51,873 bases of DNA from a bacterium (GTDB lineage: Bacteria; Oederibacteriota; PGYV01): NCBI GenBank assembly GCA_029565735.1, contig JAKQNO010000109.1:1-51873 (forward strand). Direction: 5' to 3'. Each line of letters opens with the position of its first letter. The first letter of the stretch is position 1. Below are positions 9,397 to 18,227 of this stretch, in pieces. The notes beneath the pieces are model-generated. The model was not told where the DNA came from. It did no database searches and saw only the letters and a list, made by a program, of their open reading frames with translations. A program made the translations under genes and the position numbers.

Positions 9397-9424
9397 TGAA
9401 CATTTATCCCGTTTATCCTATAAT
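9397..9424 (+). promoter_or_regulatory. Candidate sigma70 promoter for wzx
   Basis: TATAAT at 9419-9424 with a weaker -35 TGAACA at 9397-9402 (16-base spacer). Transcription would begin near 9431, only 14 bases before the AAAGGAG ribosome site at 9445, which supports a gene start near 9462 rather than at the GTG at 9504. Confidence 0.45.
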
Positions 9425-9461
9425 AATCCTGTTGCAAAACCCTTAAAGGAGACGGCTAAAA

Positions 9462-10925
9462 ATCGGAAATTTAAAAATATTATCCCTTAACATTACAAGC
9501 CAGGTGCTTACGCTTTTTCTTGGAAAAATTTTCGGCGCGCTTGCCGGAATAGCCCTTGTCCGTTACCTTGGCGCGGAAATGCAGGGTGTATATTCATATA
9601 TACTTTCCATTATATTCCTTTTAAGTTTTATAACTGACTTCGGGCTGCAGAGCCTTCTTGTCAGGGAAATAAAAATATCCGGCAGCGGCTCCCCAAAATT
9701 TTTTGGGAACGCGCTTATGCTTCAGGTGTTTCAGATACTGGTGTCAGGAGCCTTAATAGCGGCTTATTCCATGACGTTTGAAAAAAATCCCGCGGTTAAA
9801 CTTCCTCTTTTATACGCTTCTTTTGCAATGACCCTTATGTACCTTTCCAACCCTTTTACCGCGGCCCTGTCCAGCCATGAAAAAATGCATTTATCCGGCC
9901 TTGCGGGCGGGCTTGCTTCAATCTTAAACGCAATTTTTATTTTCATATCAATTTCACTTAAATTCACCCTGCCGCAGATAATACTTATGCTTGGCGCTTC
10001 CAACGCCTTAAGCGCGCTTGTTTCCGGTTTTCTGTGCGTCAGATACGCGGTCAAACCCGATTTTACTTTCGACGCCGGCATTCTGAAAAAAATGATAATT
10101 ATGAGCCTGCCTTTTGCCGCAATGGGGCTTTTTAACTATATGTATGAAAAAGTAAACGTGCTGATACTGTTCAGCATGAAAGGCGCAGTTGAAGCCGGGT
10201 ATTATGGCGGCGCCGCAAAAGTAATTGAGATTTTAAACGCCTTTGTGGTTGCCATTATGGCGCCTGTATATCCAAGGCTTTCGGTGATAATTAACACGGA
10301 ATCAAAAGAAAAAGCCGTACGCGTCATAAACCTTTCGGTCAAATACCTGGCATTTGCGGCTGCTCCCTGCGCGCTTTTTGTTTCTGCCTTAAGCTCGGAC
10401 TGGACAAACCTTCTTCTTGGCGCCAAATTTCAGCATTCAGCCCCGGCTCTTGCGCTTCTTATCTGGACAATATTTTTGATGTGCATGCATATAATACCGG
10501 GATACGCCTTAAATTCGGCAAGGCTTACAAAACTTGTAACATTGGTATACGGTATCAACATTGTTTTGAACCTTGCGTTAAATTTTGCTTTTACCCCGTC
10601 TTACGGATACCTGGCCACTTCGTCTGCTTCCGTCGCCTGTAACGCGTTTGCTTTTATCACCATAATCTATTTTACAGATAAAAATATAGGAAAAACCCTT
10701 ATCCCCAAATACTTTCTTAAAATATTCACTTCTCTTATCCCCGCATGTTTAATAATTTTCTTGCTTAAAGAAAACGTTAATTATATTATCCTGAGCGCGT
10801 TATCAGCCCTTACATTCATGGCGTCAGCTTTTTTGTTGCGTTATTTTGACGGCGATGACGCCGCCCTTTTTGTAAAAATAGTATCAGGTATTGCAAAATT
10901 TTTACCGTTTAAAAAATCCGTTTAA
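9462..10925 (+). CDS. Wzx-type polysaccharide flippase (apparent non-canonical ATC start)
   Basis: MATE/MOP-superfamily polysaccharide transporter of 12-14 helices that flips lipid-linked oligosaccharides across the inner membrane. Family features: SQVLTLFLGKIFGALAGIALVRYLG in the first helix and TDFGLQSLLVREI after helix 2. The first canonical start is GTG 9504, which lacks a ribosome site and cuts into helix 1. The frame is open back to a stop at 9444, with no ATG, GTG or TTG, and the upstream codons encode GNLKILSLNITSQ, which fits Wzx N-termini. A strong AAAGGAG (9445-9451) points to ATC at 9462. It is followed by the unknown gene at 11006 and the ligase gene. Confidence 0.8.
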   Translation: MGNLKILSLNITSQVLTLFLGKIFGALAGIALVRYLGAEMQGVYSYILSIIFLLSFITDFGLQSLLVREIKISGSGSPKFFGNALMLQVFQILVSGALIAAYSMTFEKNPAVKLPLLYASFAMTLMYLSNPFTAALSSHEKMHLSGLAGGLASILNAIFIFISISLKFTLPQIILMLGASNALSALVSGFLCVRYAVKPDFTFDAGILKKMIIMSLPFAAMGLFNYMYEKVNVLILFSMKGAVEAGYYGGAAKVIEILNAFVVAIMAPVYPRLSVIINTESKEKAVRVINLSVKYLAFAAAPCALFVSALSSDWTNLLLGAKFQHSAPALALLIWTIFLMCMHIIPGYALNSARLTKLVTLVYGINIVLNLALNFAFTPSYGYLATSSASVACNAFAFITIIYFTDKNIGKTLIPKYFLKIFTSLIPACLIIFLLKENVNYIILSALSALTFMASAFLLRYFDGDDAALFVKIVSGIAKFLPFKKSV

Positions 10926-11005
10926 TAGACTTTTATACTTCTTGATTTCTTATGATTTTCTCTGTTATTATATGTATGTTTATTATTAATAAAAAGGGGC
11001 TTTCT

Positions 11006-11380
11006 TTGGTTAAAACAAAATTTACTGATTTTACAGTTGTATTTTTTTTCCTTGCTTTTTCAGTTTTTGGGGTTTTGTTTTCCTCAAAAATCTATACCGA
11101 CTCGGAAAAAAATGATTTAAAAGAGATAAAAATTGCGGTACGCAGCGGAAATATACCATTAAAACCCGGGTTTACATTTTCCGCGGACGGTATTAATTTT
11201 ACCGTTACTTCCGTTGATTCCACCGGCAGCTTACCCAAAACTTCATCTTTTATTACTTTAAAAGCCGAAGGCAATGTAAAAAAACTTAACCGACTGGGGC
11301 TTGCCAGAACTTTTAACGCCCTGATTCCGGAATATAAATACAGCTTAAGGGGCCCTATAATAGATGAAGATAATAACTGA
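11006..11380 (+). CDS. Small membrane-anchored protein of unknown function between wzx and wzy
   Basis: I place the start at TTG 11006, six bases after AGGGG. This gives a 124-residue protein with one N-terminal hydrophobic helix (TVVFFFLAFSVFGVLFSS) and an extracytoplasmic beta-rich domain (IAVRSGNIPLKPGFTFSADG). An ATG at 10952 in the same frame has no clear ribosome site. It overlaps the ligase gene by 17 bases, so the two are probably coupled. The layout resembles short DUF4330-type proteins found beside polysaccharide genes, but I do not recognise the family with certainty. Confidence 0.65.
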   Translation: MVKTKFTDFTVVFFFLAFSVFGVLFSSKIYTDSEKNDLKEIKIAVRSGNIPLKPGFTFSADGINFTVTSVDSTGSLPKTSSFITLKAEGNVKKLNRLGLARTFNALIPEYKYSLRGPIIDEDNN

Positions 11381-12887
11381 AAACGGGGTAATTTCCGGTT
11401 TTGACAGTTTTATAACAGGTGTTATTCAATCCGTTTACGCTTTTTTTTCGCGTTTTTTTTCTTCAGGCCCTTTTTCATCCGCCCTCTTTATAAAACCCGG
11501 CGAAAAAATCAGGCAGAATCCCGCTGTTTTCTTTCTTTTATTTGCGGCGGCAGCCTGCGCCAATATTCTTTATTTTAAACCTTTGGGATTTGCGTCAGCC
11601 TTTATAATAATTTCGTGGCTGTCAGTTGCTTATCCCGCAATGGCGCTTGCCTTTGCGGCTTTTTTGTTTCCTCTGGACGCTCCCGCTGATTTATTCGGCT
11701 CATTTACGGTTTATACAAATGAGTTTTTTCTGCTGATAATATCCGCGGGCGCTGTATTAAACGCTTTACTGTCAGGCAAAAAAAATATAAAACCGTTAAA
11801 CGGAATATTTTTGATGCTTATGTTCGCGGCATTTACGCTGCTTGCGTTTTTCTGGGTCAATGACAAAACAGCGCTTTTTAAATCGGCAATAAAAGGTTCG
11901 GAAATTTTTGTAATGTTTTTACTGGCATGCGCCGTAGTTGATGAAAAAAAGGATTTTTTGCTGGCAGTGTCCGGCGTTTTTCTTGGAATATTTATCACAA
12001 CCTCCGTATCTTTTTACCAGCTTTTTTATGAATATGACCTGCTTGACAAATTTTACAGCGGGCTGGAATTAATTCCGCGTCCCAACGGCGGAATGTCGGT
12101 TACCACTTATTCGGGGTATCTTAATTATATACTGATTGCGGCTTTTATTTTTTCATTTCTGGTAAAAAACAAAGCCCTTAAGATAACCGCGTTTGTTATT
12201 TCTTCTTTTATCATCGCCTCTCAGCTTTCGTTTCCTTATTCAAGAAACGGCTGGATTGTCCTGTCAGTTCTTGCCGTATTGTCCATAGCTGCCGCTATTA
12301 TGCTTAAAATTAAAATGGGTGCTGTTAAACTTGGCGCCGTTTATTTAACGGCGGTAATAATGTCAGCTTTTATTATTTCGTCATTTGTATCCGACCGCGG
12401 CCTTAAAACGCCTACCCAGCGCGCTTCTTCAACTTTCATTCACGGAACTGACACAAATTATTCAACCATAAGCAGGCTGGAATTTTATAAAATAGGGCTG
12501 AAAATTGCAAAACATAACCCTTTTGGTACAGGCGCCGGAAATTATAAAAATGCCGTATTAAAGTTTGCCGGAAATTCAAATATTGACCCGGCTTTTATCC
12601 ATCACATGCACAACACGTACCTTCACACGCTGGTCACATGCGGCGCGGGCGGTCTGATATCGCTTATCTTGCTTTTCATATTTCTGTATTACAGGATATA
12701 TCTTTCTTTCTGCCGCAGCACCGATGAGTTCATTAAAACAGCAGCAGTTTTCACTTCACTTGCATTTTTTGGCTTTTTGCTTGGAATCACGCTTGATTCT
12801 TACACGGTGTTTGGAAGGGGCATAATTTTCAGCGTGCTGCCCGGGGCATTATTTGGGCTTTTAAATAATCCGGAAAATGATATATAA
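11364..12887 (+). CDS. O-antigen ligase / polymerase-like (Wzy_C) membrane protein
   Basis: A 507-residue polytopic protein with about twelve helices and a large loop before the last third. That loop holds NPFGTGAGNYKNAV and the periplasmic signature HHMHNTYLHTLVTCGAGG, matching the Wzy_C domain of WaaL ligases and Wzy polymerases, in which the conserved HN pair is functional. Sequence cannot say whether it ligates finished glycan to a lipid core or polymerises repeats. It is the third gene of the wzx operon and ends 16 bases from the convergent GT-C gene, with no obvious terminator between them. Confidence 0.8.
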   Translation: MKIITENGVISGFDSFITGVIQSVYAFFSRFFSSGPFSSALFIKPGEKIRQNPAVFFLLFAAAACANILYFKPLGFASAFIIISWLSVAYPAMALAFAAFLFPLDAPADLFGSFTVYTNEFFLLIISAGAVLNALLSGKKNIKPLNGIFLMLMFAAFTLLAFFWVNDKTALFKSAIKGSEIFVMFLLACAVVDEKKDFLLAVSGVFLGIFITTSVSFYQLFYEYDLLDKFYSGLELIPRPNGGMSVTTYSGYLNYILIAAFIFSFLVKNKALKITAFVISSFIIASQLSFPYSRNGWIVLSVLAVLSIAAAIMLKIKMGAVKLGAVYLTAVIMSAFIISSFVSDRGLKTPTQRASSTFIHGTDTNYSTISRLEFYKIGLKIAKHNPFGTGAGNYKNAVLKFAGNSNIDPAFIHHMHNTYLHTLVTCGAGGLISLILLFIFLYYRIYLSFCRSTDEFIKTAAVFTSLAFFGFLLGITLDSYTVFGRGIIFSVLPGALFGLLNNPENDI

Positions 12888-12903
12888 AATTCCAGGTTTA
12901 CTT

Positions 12904-14451
12904 CTAATAAAAAATAATCATATCACCGTCGTTAAAATGTATTCTTTTATATATTTTCATTTGCTTAGAAATTTCATTAAAAACAGCATTAGTTAATTCA
13001 TCGCGTCCCAGGGTGAAAAATATCAGCCTTGCATTATTTTTCCTTAAATCTTTTTTGTAACCGTCTAATATTTTTCTTGTTTCCGGTATTACAATTTTAT
13101 CTATCCCGTCTTTTCCAGGCGGCGTCTGCCATCCGGGATGCTGTTCTATTTCCGCCGGCACGGAAAAAACTTTTACATCTTTATTTATTCCGTTCTTTTC
13201 TGAATAATATAAAAAAACACTTCTTTGAAGCCCGGGTATTATGATGATATCGTTATTCTTATAATTATACGATACAACTCTGCACTTTATTTCTTCATTT
13301 TTAAAATCAGCAGTTTTCATCTCATAAGGCCTTATACTTAACCGTAAAACAAATATACTTATTAAAGCCAAAAGCAGGATTTTATTGCTAAACTTGTATA
13401 TAAAGTATATAGAGATAATCAGAAAAGACGGAAGCAGAATTATAGGCTGCCTGTCCGCACAGTATATTGGCTTAAATTTTGATATTACATAGGCTAACAT
13501 CAGCACCATAATAAAGTTAATAAACATGTAAATCAATTTTTTATTACAAAGTGACTCTAAAATACTGTTTTTAGCATAAATTATCACATTCTGTTTTTTA
13601 ATAAAAGAAATTCCAATAAATGTAATCACAGATATTGCTCCAAAGAAGTATAATTTCGAAGTCCTCTCATAGAATGCATAATTATATGTCCATATCAGAA
13701 CTTCTTCACTGAATGTCAGCCACGCAAGTGCTGCATTGCCAAATTGTTTATAAAAAAAATAACCCCATAAAACCGCAAACAAAAACGGGGGGAATAGAAA
13801 AGTTTTCGAAAAAATCTGTTTCGTATTAAAAAACAGCAAATACACAAACTGTGAAATAAAAAATAAAACATACCAATAATGCGTAAGAAAACCCAAAATC
13901 CCAGCAGCAACAAAAGCAACACTATTAAATTTATTTTTATTATTGTTGATAAATATTTCAATAAACAGAATTGATGACAGTATACAGAGCAAAGAAAACA
14001 AAGGATACATTCTTGCAGTTGCCGCCTGAGCAACATTTAACTGCGATACCGAAAATAAAAGAGCAACTATAAAAGCAAAAATTTTCCTGTTCAAAATCTT
14101 ATAACTCAATACATAAACCGCCGCTACCCCAAAAAATGATAAAAAAATTCCTAAACTCCTTACCGCAGTTTCTGTTATACCAAATATTTTCAGCCAAATG
14201 TGAAGTAAAAAATAGTAAAGGGGGGCTCCACTGTCAGGTATTAAAGCTTTTATGATATCTGAAAAAGATTTTGCGGCTATAAGAAAACTGTAAGCTTCAT
14301 CGTGCCAAAAAGGCTTATTCATATACACTCGAATAAAAAATAAACTAATCACAAAAGAAAATAAAATTAAAAGAATACTTATGAACAAATCAGCTTTATT
14401 ATAAGTATGCAATTTCACTTTCCTGTCAGGATTAAAATATTTTTCAGCCAT
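12904..14451 (-). CDS. GT39-like membrane glycosyltransferase, AT-rich
   Basis: Polytopic GT-C protein. KPFWHDEAYSFLIAAKSFSD carries the Asp-Glu catalytic pair, followed by SGAPLYYFLLHIWLKIFG and AATARMYPLFSLLC, all typical of PMT/ArnT-like enzymes. The soluble C-terminus (about 130 residues) is shorter than in the gene at 7393. I prefer ATG 14451, preceded by AAGGAG at a rather long spacing; a GTG eight codons upstream has no ribosome site. The gene is visibly richer in A/T, and in AAA/AAT/ATA codons, than its neighbours, suggesting recent acquisition. It ends in TAG. It is the last gene of the GDP-sugar operon. Confidence 0.78.
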   Translation of the reverse strand: MAEKYFNPDRKVKLHTYNKADLFISILLILFSFVISLFFIRVYMNKPFWHDEAYSFLIAAKSFSDIIKALIPDSGAPLYYFLLHIWLKIFGITETAVRSLGIFLSFFGVAAVYVLSYKILNRKIFAFIVALLFSVSQLNVAQAATARMYPLFSLLCILSSILFIEIFINNNKNKFNSVAFVAAGILGFLTHYWYVLFFISQFVYLLFFNTKQIFSKTFLFPPFLFAVLWGYFFYKQFGNAALAWLTFSEEVLIWTYNYAFYERTSKLYFFGAISVITFIGISFIKKQNVIIYAKNSILESLCNKKLIYMFINFIMVLMLAYVISKFKPIYCADRQPIILLPSFLIISIYFIYKFSNKILLLALISIFVLRLSIRPYEMKTADFKNEEIKCRVVSYNYKNNDIIIIPGLQRSVFLYYSEKNGINKDVKVFSVPAEIEQHPGWQTPPGKDGIDKIVIPETRKILDGYKKDLRKNNARLIFFTLGRDELTNAVFNEISKQMKIYKRIHFNDGDMIIFY

Positions 14452-14494
14452 AATTATTATTTTCTCCTTGTTCACCGTTAAATTTTTCTAAAAT

Positions 14495-15472
14495 TCAGTA
14501 TATGATTCTATTTTTAATATAATAATCCACAGTTTCTTTAAGCCCTTCTTCAAGGCTGTAACTTGTTTCAAATCCTATTTTATCTTTTGCTTTTTGATTA
14601 AGCGAACTTCTTCTTTCATAGCCTTCCGGCCTTGAAGTATCATAAACAATTTTCACATTAAGCCCCGATATTTTAATTATTGTTTCCGCCACTTCTCTTA
14701 TTGTATATTCCCTGTCATTGCCAAGATTGACCGGATCGGCTTCAGGATATTTTTCAGCCGCCATCATCATTCCGCGCACCGCATCTTTAACATAAAGCAG
14801 CGCCCTTGTCTGATTGCCGCTTCCCCATACCTGTATTTTGCCGTCAGCCGCGCCGTACACTTTATTAATAAGAGCGGCAACAACGTGCGAGTGCTTTGGG
14901 TCAAATTTATCACGGGGGCCGTAAGCATTATAAGGCCTTACCACAGCCGCATTTATTCCCTTATACTTTTTAAGGTACTTAGCGGAAAGTTCAAGCGCGC
15001 GTTTTGCCCAGCCATAGCCTTCGTTTGTTTCTTCCGGGTCAGAACGAAAACCTTCTGTTTCCGGCGTGGGGATTATGGCATCATGCGGATAAACACAAGC
15101 GGAGCTGACAAAAAGCGCCTCTTTAATGTTATTTTCTATTATTGATTTTGTTACCGCGGACAGCATAAGCAGGTTATCAGCATAAACTTCAGCCATATAT
15201 TTCATATTGTATTCAATTCCGCCCACCCTGGCCGCTAAGTGCATTACCATATCCTGCCCTTTAAAATTTTCAATTACCTGCTTATAATCAAAAAGGTCAG
15301 TTTTTAAAAACCTGATTTTATTTTTATATATGCTTTGCCCTATATGGCCTTCATTTATATCCGCTGATGTCACAACAGCGCCCGCTTCACACAGCGCTTC
15401 ACAAAGGTGTGACCCTATAAAACCCCCGCCGCCCGTAACTGTTACTTTTTTATCCTTCCAGAATGAAGACAT
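14495..15472 (-). CDS. GDP-L-fucose synthase-like epimerase/reductase (SDR)
   Basis: Extended SDR enzyme of 325 residues with the NAD(P) motif TGGGGFIGSH. It keeps the full set of GDP-fucose synthase active-site residues: Ser124 and Cys126 (VSSACVYP), Tyr153 and Lys157 (YGWAK), and His196 in DPKHSHVVAAL. These catalyse C3/C5 epimerisation and C4 reduction of GDP-4-keto-6-deoxymannose. Two genes upstream is gmd, which makes that substrate. The gene between them encodes a ColD/RfbH-like dehydratase, so the true substrate may be the 3-deoxy intermediate (a ColC-like role) rather than plain fucose synthesis. The family call is firm; the product is inferred. Confidence 0.82.
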   Translation of the reverse strand: MSSFWKDKKVTVTGGGGFIGSHLCEALCEAGAVVTSADINEGHIGQSIYKNKIRFLKTDLFDYKQVIENFKGQDMVMHLAARVGGIEYNMKYMAEVYADNLLMLSAVTKSIIENNIKEALFVSSACVYPHDAIIPTPETEGFRSDPEETNEGYGWAKRALELSAKYLKKYKGINAAVVRPYNAYGPRDKFDPKHSHVVAALINKVYGAADGKIQVWGSGNQTRALLYVKDAVRGMMMAAEKYPEADPVNLGNDREYTIREVAETIIKISGLNVKIVYDTSRPEGYERRSSLNQKAKDKIGFETSYSLEEGLKETVDYYIKNRIIY

Positions 15473-15483
15473 ATTTACCCCCG

Positions 15484-16677
15484 CTATTTAAGCGCTGCGT
15501 CAAACGCCGCTTCAATTATTTTAATATCCTCTTTTTCTATATACTGGTGGCAGCCGATATAAAAACCGTTAGTTCCGATAAATTCGGCCTCCGGTAATTT
15601 TCCTTCGTACCCGCCTTTAAGATATTCATACGCGGGCTGCTGTGTAGGAATACACCCGAACAGCGGCCGGCTTTCCACATTATTCTTTGCAAGTTTTATA
15701 CGCAGGGTGCGCCTGCTGATTTTGGCTGACTTTTTTATAACCAAAGGATAAGCCAGATAACTTACATTTTCCATATATTCCGGCAGCCTGAACACATCTT
15801 CATATTTTTTAAGCACAGTGTTTATCGCCGCGATATTATCCCTGCGCTTTTCCATTATTTCATCAAACCGCTTTAACTGCAATAAACCAAGCGCTGCGGT
15901 AAATTCCATTGTCTTAAAGTTATACCCGATCAGGTTATGCGTGAACCTTGGGTCCATATCGCGTTCATCTTTTGGTTCGTGCGGGCATATGCCGTCATTT
16001 CTGGTGCATACAAGGCAGTCACAGACCCTGCCATTTGCCTTTATCTGCCTTACCAGGCGCGCAAGAGCCGTATCATTTGTTGTCACCGCGCCCATCTCGC
16101 CCACCTGAATATTGTGGGCTATATAGAAAGAGTAATCCGCGAGGATGGAGAAGTTACCGACGTTTACGCCGTTTATTTTTGTGCCGTGCGCCTGCGCGGC
16201 GTCTTCAAAAACAAGCAGGCCGTATTTTGCGGCTATTTCATTTATTTTAATCATGTCACACGGATATCCCATAAGGTGCACCGGAAGTATAAGCGAACAC
16301 TTATCCGCGCCTTCGCGTTTTATGGCTTCTTCTATCTGGTCAGGCCCAATGTTAAGCGTACCCGGTTCAATATCCGCAAATACCGGCTTTAACCCCGCAA
16401 GCACAATAGCGCTTACCGTGGATATGTATGTGACAGGGGTTGTAATAACACTGCTTCCTTTTTTTATTTTACCCGAATAAATCAGGGCAAGCAGCCCGGC
16501 TATAAGCGCTGACGTGCCTGACGATACAGCTATGCTGTGGCGTACGCCTATTTTTTCGGCGAATTCCCGTTCAAACTGCTTTACATTTTTGCCTTCGGAA
16601 ATATGCCCTGAATCCAGAACCGCGTTTATAGCGGCTTTTTCTTCCGGCCCTATTTTCATGTCTCCCACGTGTATCAT
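15484..16677 (-). CDS. DegT-fold sugar 3-dehydratase-like enzyme (ColD/RfbH type; His replaces PLP lysine)
   Basis: It aligns end to end with the DegT/DnrJ/EryC1/StrS aminotransferase fold (397 residues): SSGTSALIAGLLAL, TYISTVSAI, FEDAAQAHG with Asp159. At the position of the Schiff-base lysine the sequence reads SFYIAHNIQVGEMG, giving His188. This substitution defines the coenzyme-B6 3-dehydratases ColD (GDP-4-keto-6-deoxymannose) and RfbH/E1 (CDP sugar). A cysteine set C219, C221, C224 and C231 (VCDCLVCTRNDGIC) resembles the iron-sulfur region of RfbH. Between gmd and a fucose-synthase-like gene, a role in a 3,6-dideoxy or related GDP-sugar is likely. No RfbI-type reductase is in the window. 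It ends in TAG. Confidence 0.75.
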   Translation of the reverse strand: MIHVGDMKIGPEEKAAINAVLDSGHISEGKNVKQFEREFAEKIGVRHSIAVSSGTSALIAGLLALIYSGKIKKGSSVITTPVTYISTVSAIVLAGLKPVFADIEPGTLNIGPDQIEEAIKREGADKCSLILPVHLMGYPCDMIKINEIAAKYGLLVFEDAAQAHGTKINGVNVGNFSILADYSFYIAHNIQVGEMGAVTTNDTALARLVRQIKANGRVCDCLVCTRNDGICPHEPKDERDMDPRFTHNLIGYNFKTMEFTAALGLLQLKRFDEIMEKRRDNIAAINTVLKKYEDVFRLPEYMENVSYLAYPLVIKKSAKISRRTLRIKLAKNNVESRPLFGCIPTQQPAYEYLKGGYEGKLPEAEFIGTNGFYIGCHQYIEKEDIKIIEAAFDAALK

Positions 16678-16690
16678 TATATTGCTCCTG

Positions 16691-17680
16691 TTATTTATTT
16701 ACACCGGCTTCCTTTAAATCGGCATCCACCATAATTTTCACAAGTTCCTTAAAATTTGTTTTTGGAACCCATCCAAGCTTTTCTTTGGCTTTTGTGGCAT
16801 CGCCTATCAAAAGGTCAACTTCAGCCGGACGGAAATAACGCGGGTCTATTTCTACGTATTTATTCCAGTCAAGACCAACATATGAAAATGCTTCCTGCAA
16901 AAATTCCTTAACCGAATGGGTTTCTCCCGTTGCTATTACATAGTCATCCGGTTTGTCCTGCTGCAGCATCATCCACATTGCTTCAACATAATCTTTCGCG
17001 TAACCCCAGTCCCTTTTGGCGTCAAGATTGCCCAAAAACAGTTTATCCTGTTTTTTGGCTGCAATATTCGCCAGTGCCCTTGTTATTTTCTTGGTGACAA
17101 AGGTACCTCCCCTTCTGGGGCTTTCGTGGTTGAACAATATTCCATTACACGCGAACATATTATAACTTTCCCTGTAATTTACCGCCATCCAGTAGGCGTA
17201 TAATTTTGCCGCTCCATAAGGGCTGCGCGGATAAAAGGGCGTGGTTTCTTTCTGAGGAACTTCCTGGGCAAGGCCGTACAATTCGCTTGAAGACGCCTGA
17301 TAAAATTTTGTTTTTATCTGCGTTTCCCTTACGGCTTCAAGAAGCCTTGTTGTACCCATTCCTGTAATATCTCCTGTATAAACCGGAATATCAAAACTGA
17401 CCCTTACGTGGCTCTGCGCTCCCAGGTTATATATTTCATCAGGTTTTATTTTTTCAAGCAGGCGGGAAAGGTTGGTTCCGTCAGCCAAATCACCGTAATA
17501 CATAAAAAGTTTTTTATTCATTATCTCTTCATTGTCCATAAGGTGGTCAATTCTTTCCGTGTTAAACGCGCTTGAACGCCTCATAATTCCGTGAACTTCA
17601 TAACCCTTGGAAATAAGAAATTCCGTAAGATAAGAACCATCCTGCCCCGTAATACCCGTAATAAAAGCTTTTTTATTCAT
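16691..17680 (-). CDS. gmd: GDP-mannose 4,6-dehydratase
   Basis: Converts GDP-D-mannose to GDP-4-keto-6-deoxy-D-mannose. It begins [20 protein letters not shown], with the NADP motif, then [14 protein letters not shown]. The active site is SSSELYG (Glu133) with Tyr155 and Lys159 ([10 protein letters not shown]). [19 protein letters not shown] and [18 protein letters not shown] are diagnostic of Gmd. The 329-residue length is normal. It is the second gene of the operon led by the DtxR-like regulator and supplies the intermediate for the next two enzymes. Confidence 0.95.
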   Translation of the reverse strand: MNKKAFITGITGQDGSYLTEFLISKGYEVHGIMRRSSAFNTERIDHLMDNEEIMNKKLFMYYGDLADGTNLSRLLEKIKPDEIYNLGAQSHVRVSFDIPVYTGDITGMGTTRLLEAVRETQIKTKFYQASSSELYGLAQEVPQKETTPFYPRSPYGAAKLYAYWMAVNYRESYNMFACNGILFNHESPRRGGTFVTKKITRALANIAAKKQDKLFLGNLDAKRDWGYAKDYVEAMWMMLQQDKPDDYVIATGETHSVKEFLQEAFSYVGLDWNKYVEIDPRYFRPAEVDLLIGDATKAKEKLGWVPKTNFKELVKIMVDADLKEAGVNK

Positions 17681-17714
17681 TTTATCCCTCTCAGCTTTTT
17701 TATGATTCTATTAT

Positions 17715-18152
17715 TTAAACGCGTTTTTTTGTCTTACCCTTTGATTTTGGCTTTACTTTAATTACTTTTGAATTTTTATTAAGCGCATTTATAAGCAGCC
17801 GGATTTTTTCCGTGCTTTCACCGCTTATTAAGTGCTGTATTTTGGAGGCTTCTTCCTTTGCTCTGTTTTCCCCTGTTTTTACCGTGTTCTGAAAAAAATC
17901 CAGCAATATTTCATATTTACAGTTTATGGCTTCCGCCGCCTGCCTGCCGCGCGGAGTCAGGGTGATAAAACCGTAGCGCTCGTGCTGAATAAGTTCCGCC
18001 CTTTTAAGATAGTTGACGGCGGATACCACGCTTGCTTTTCTTACTTCCATTCTCCTGCCTATATCCGAAACCCTGGCGACTTTTTTTTCCTTTTCAAGCA
18101 GGTATATTATCTTTAAATAATCCGCCATGGCTGCAGACAGCTTATTTTCCAT
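17715..18152 (-). CDS. DtxR/MntR-family transcriptional regulator with degenerate metal site
   Basis: The N-terminal winged helix (SDIGRRMEVRKASVVSAVNYL, then RYGFITLTPRGRQAA) is typical of DtxR/MntR/IdeR regulators. The following dimerisation helices (CKYEILLDFFQNTV, then ASKIQHLIS) align with the metal-binding domain. By eye, several metal ligands are replaced: Tyr at the MntR His77 position, Ser and Gln at the Glu99 and Glu102 positions; only the final His is kept. There is no SH3-like domain, and the C-terminus ends in a Lys-rich tail. It heads the gmd operon behind a strong promoter, so it may control sugar-nucleotide genes rather than metal uptake. What it senses is unknown. Confidence 0.75.
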   Translation of the reverse strand: MENKLSAAMADYLKIIYLLEKEKKVARVSDIGRRMEVRKASVVSAVNYLKRAELIQHERYGFITLTPRGRQAAEAINCKYEILLDFFQNTVKTGENRAKEEASKIQHLISGESTEKIRLLINALNKNSKVIKVKPKSKGKTKKRV

Positions 18153-18171
18153 TAAAAACCATCCTTTATTT

Positions 18172-18188
18172 GTTATATAAACCTAACA
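18172..18188 (-). promoter_or_regulatory. Possible operator of the DtxR-like regulator
   Basis: On the minus strand the sequence reads TTAGGTTTATATAAC, overlapping the predicted transcription start. TTAGGTT equals a half-site of the classic DtxR box, but the second half is poor. Autoregulation is a guess from position and this half-site. Confidence 0.25.
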
Positions 18189-18190
18189 TG

Positions 18191-18218
18191 ATTATATATG
18201 ATTAATTATTTTTGTCAA
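18191..18218 (-). promoter_or_regulatory. Strong sigma70 promoter for the dtxR-like/gmd operon
   Basis: On the minus strand, TTGACA (18213-18218) and TATAAT (18191-18196) are both exact consensus hexamers, with a 16-base spacer. Transcription would start near 18184, about 30 bases before the ATG at 18152. Confidence 0.7.
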
Positions 18219-18227
18219 CGACGGTAA

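Noticed and set aside
15484-16677. Perosamine synthase (GDP-4-keto-6-deoxymannose aminotransferase)
   Set aside because: The PLP-binding lysine required for transamination is replaced by His188, and a cysteine set typical of RfbH-like dehydratases is present.
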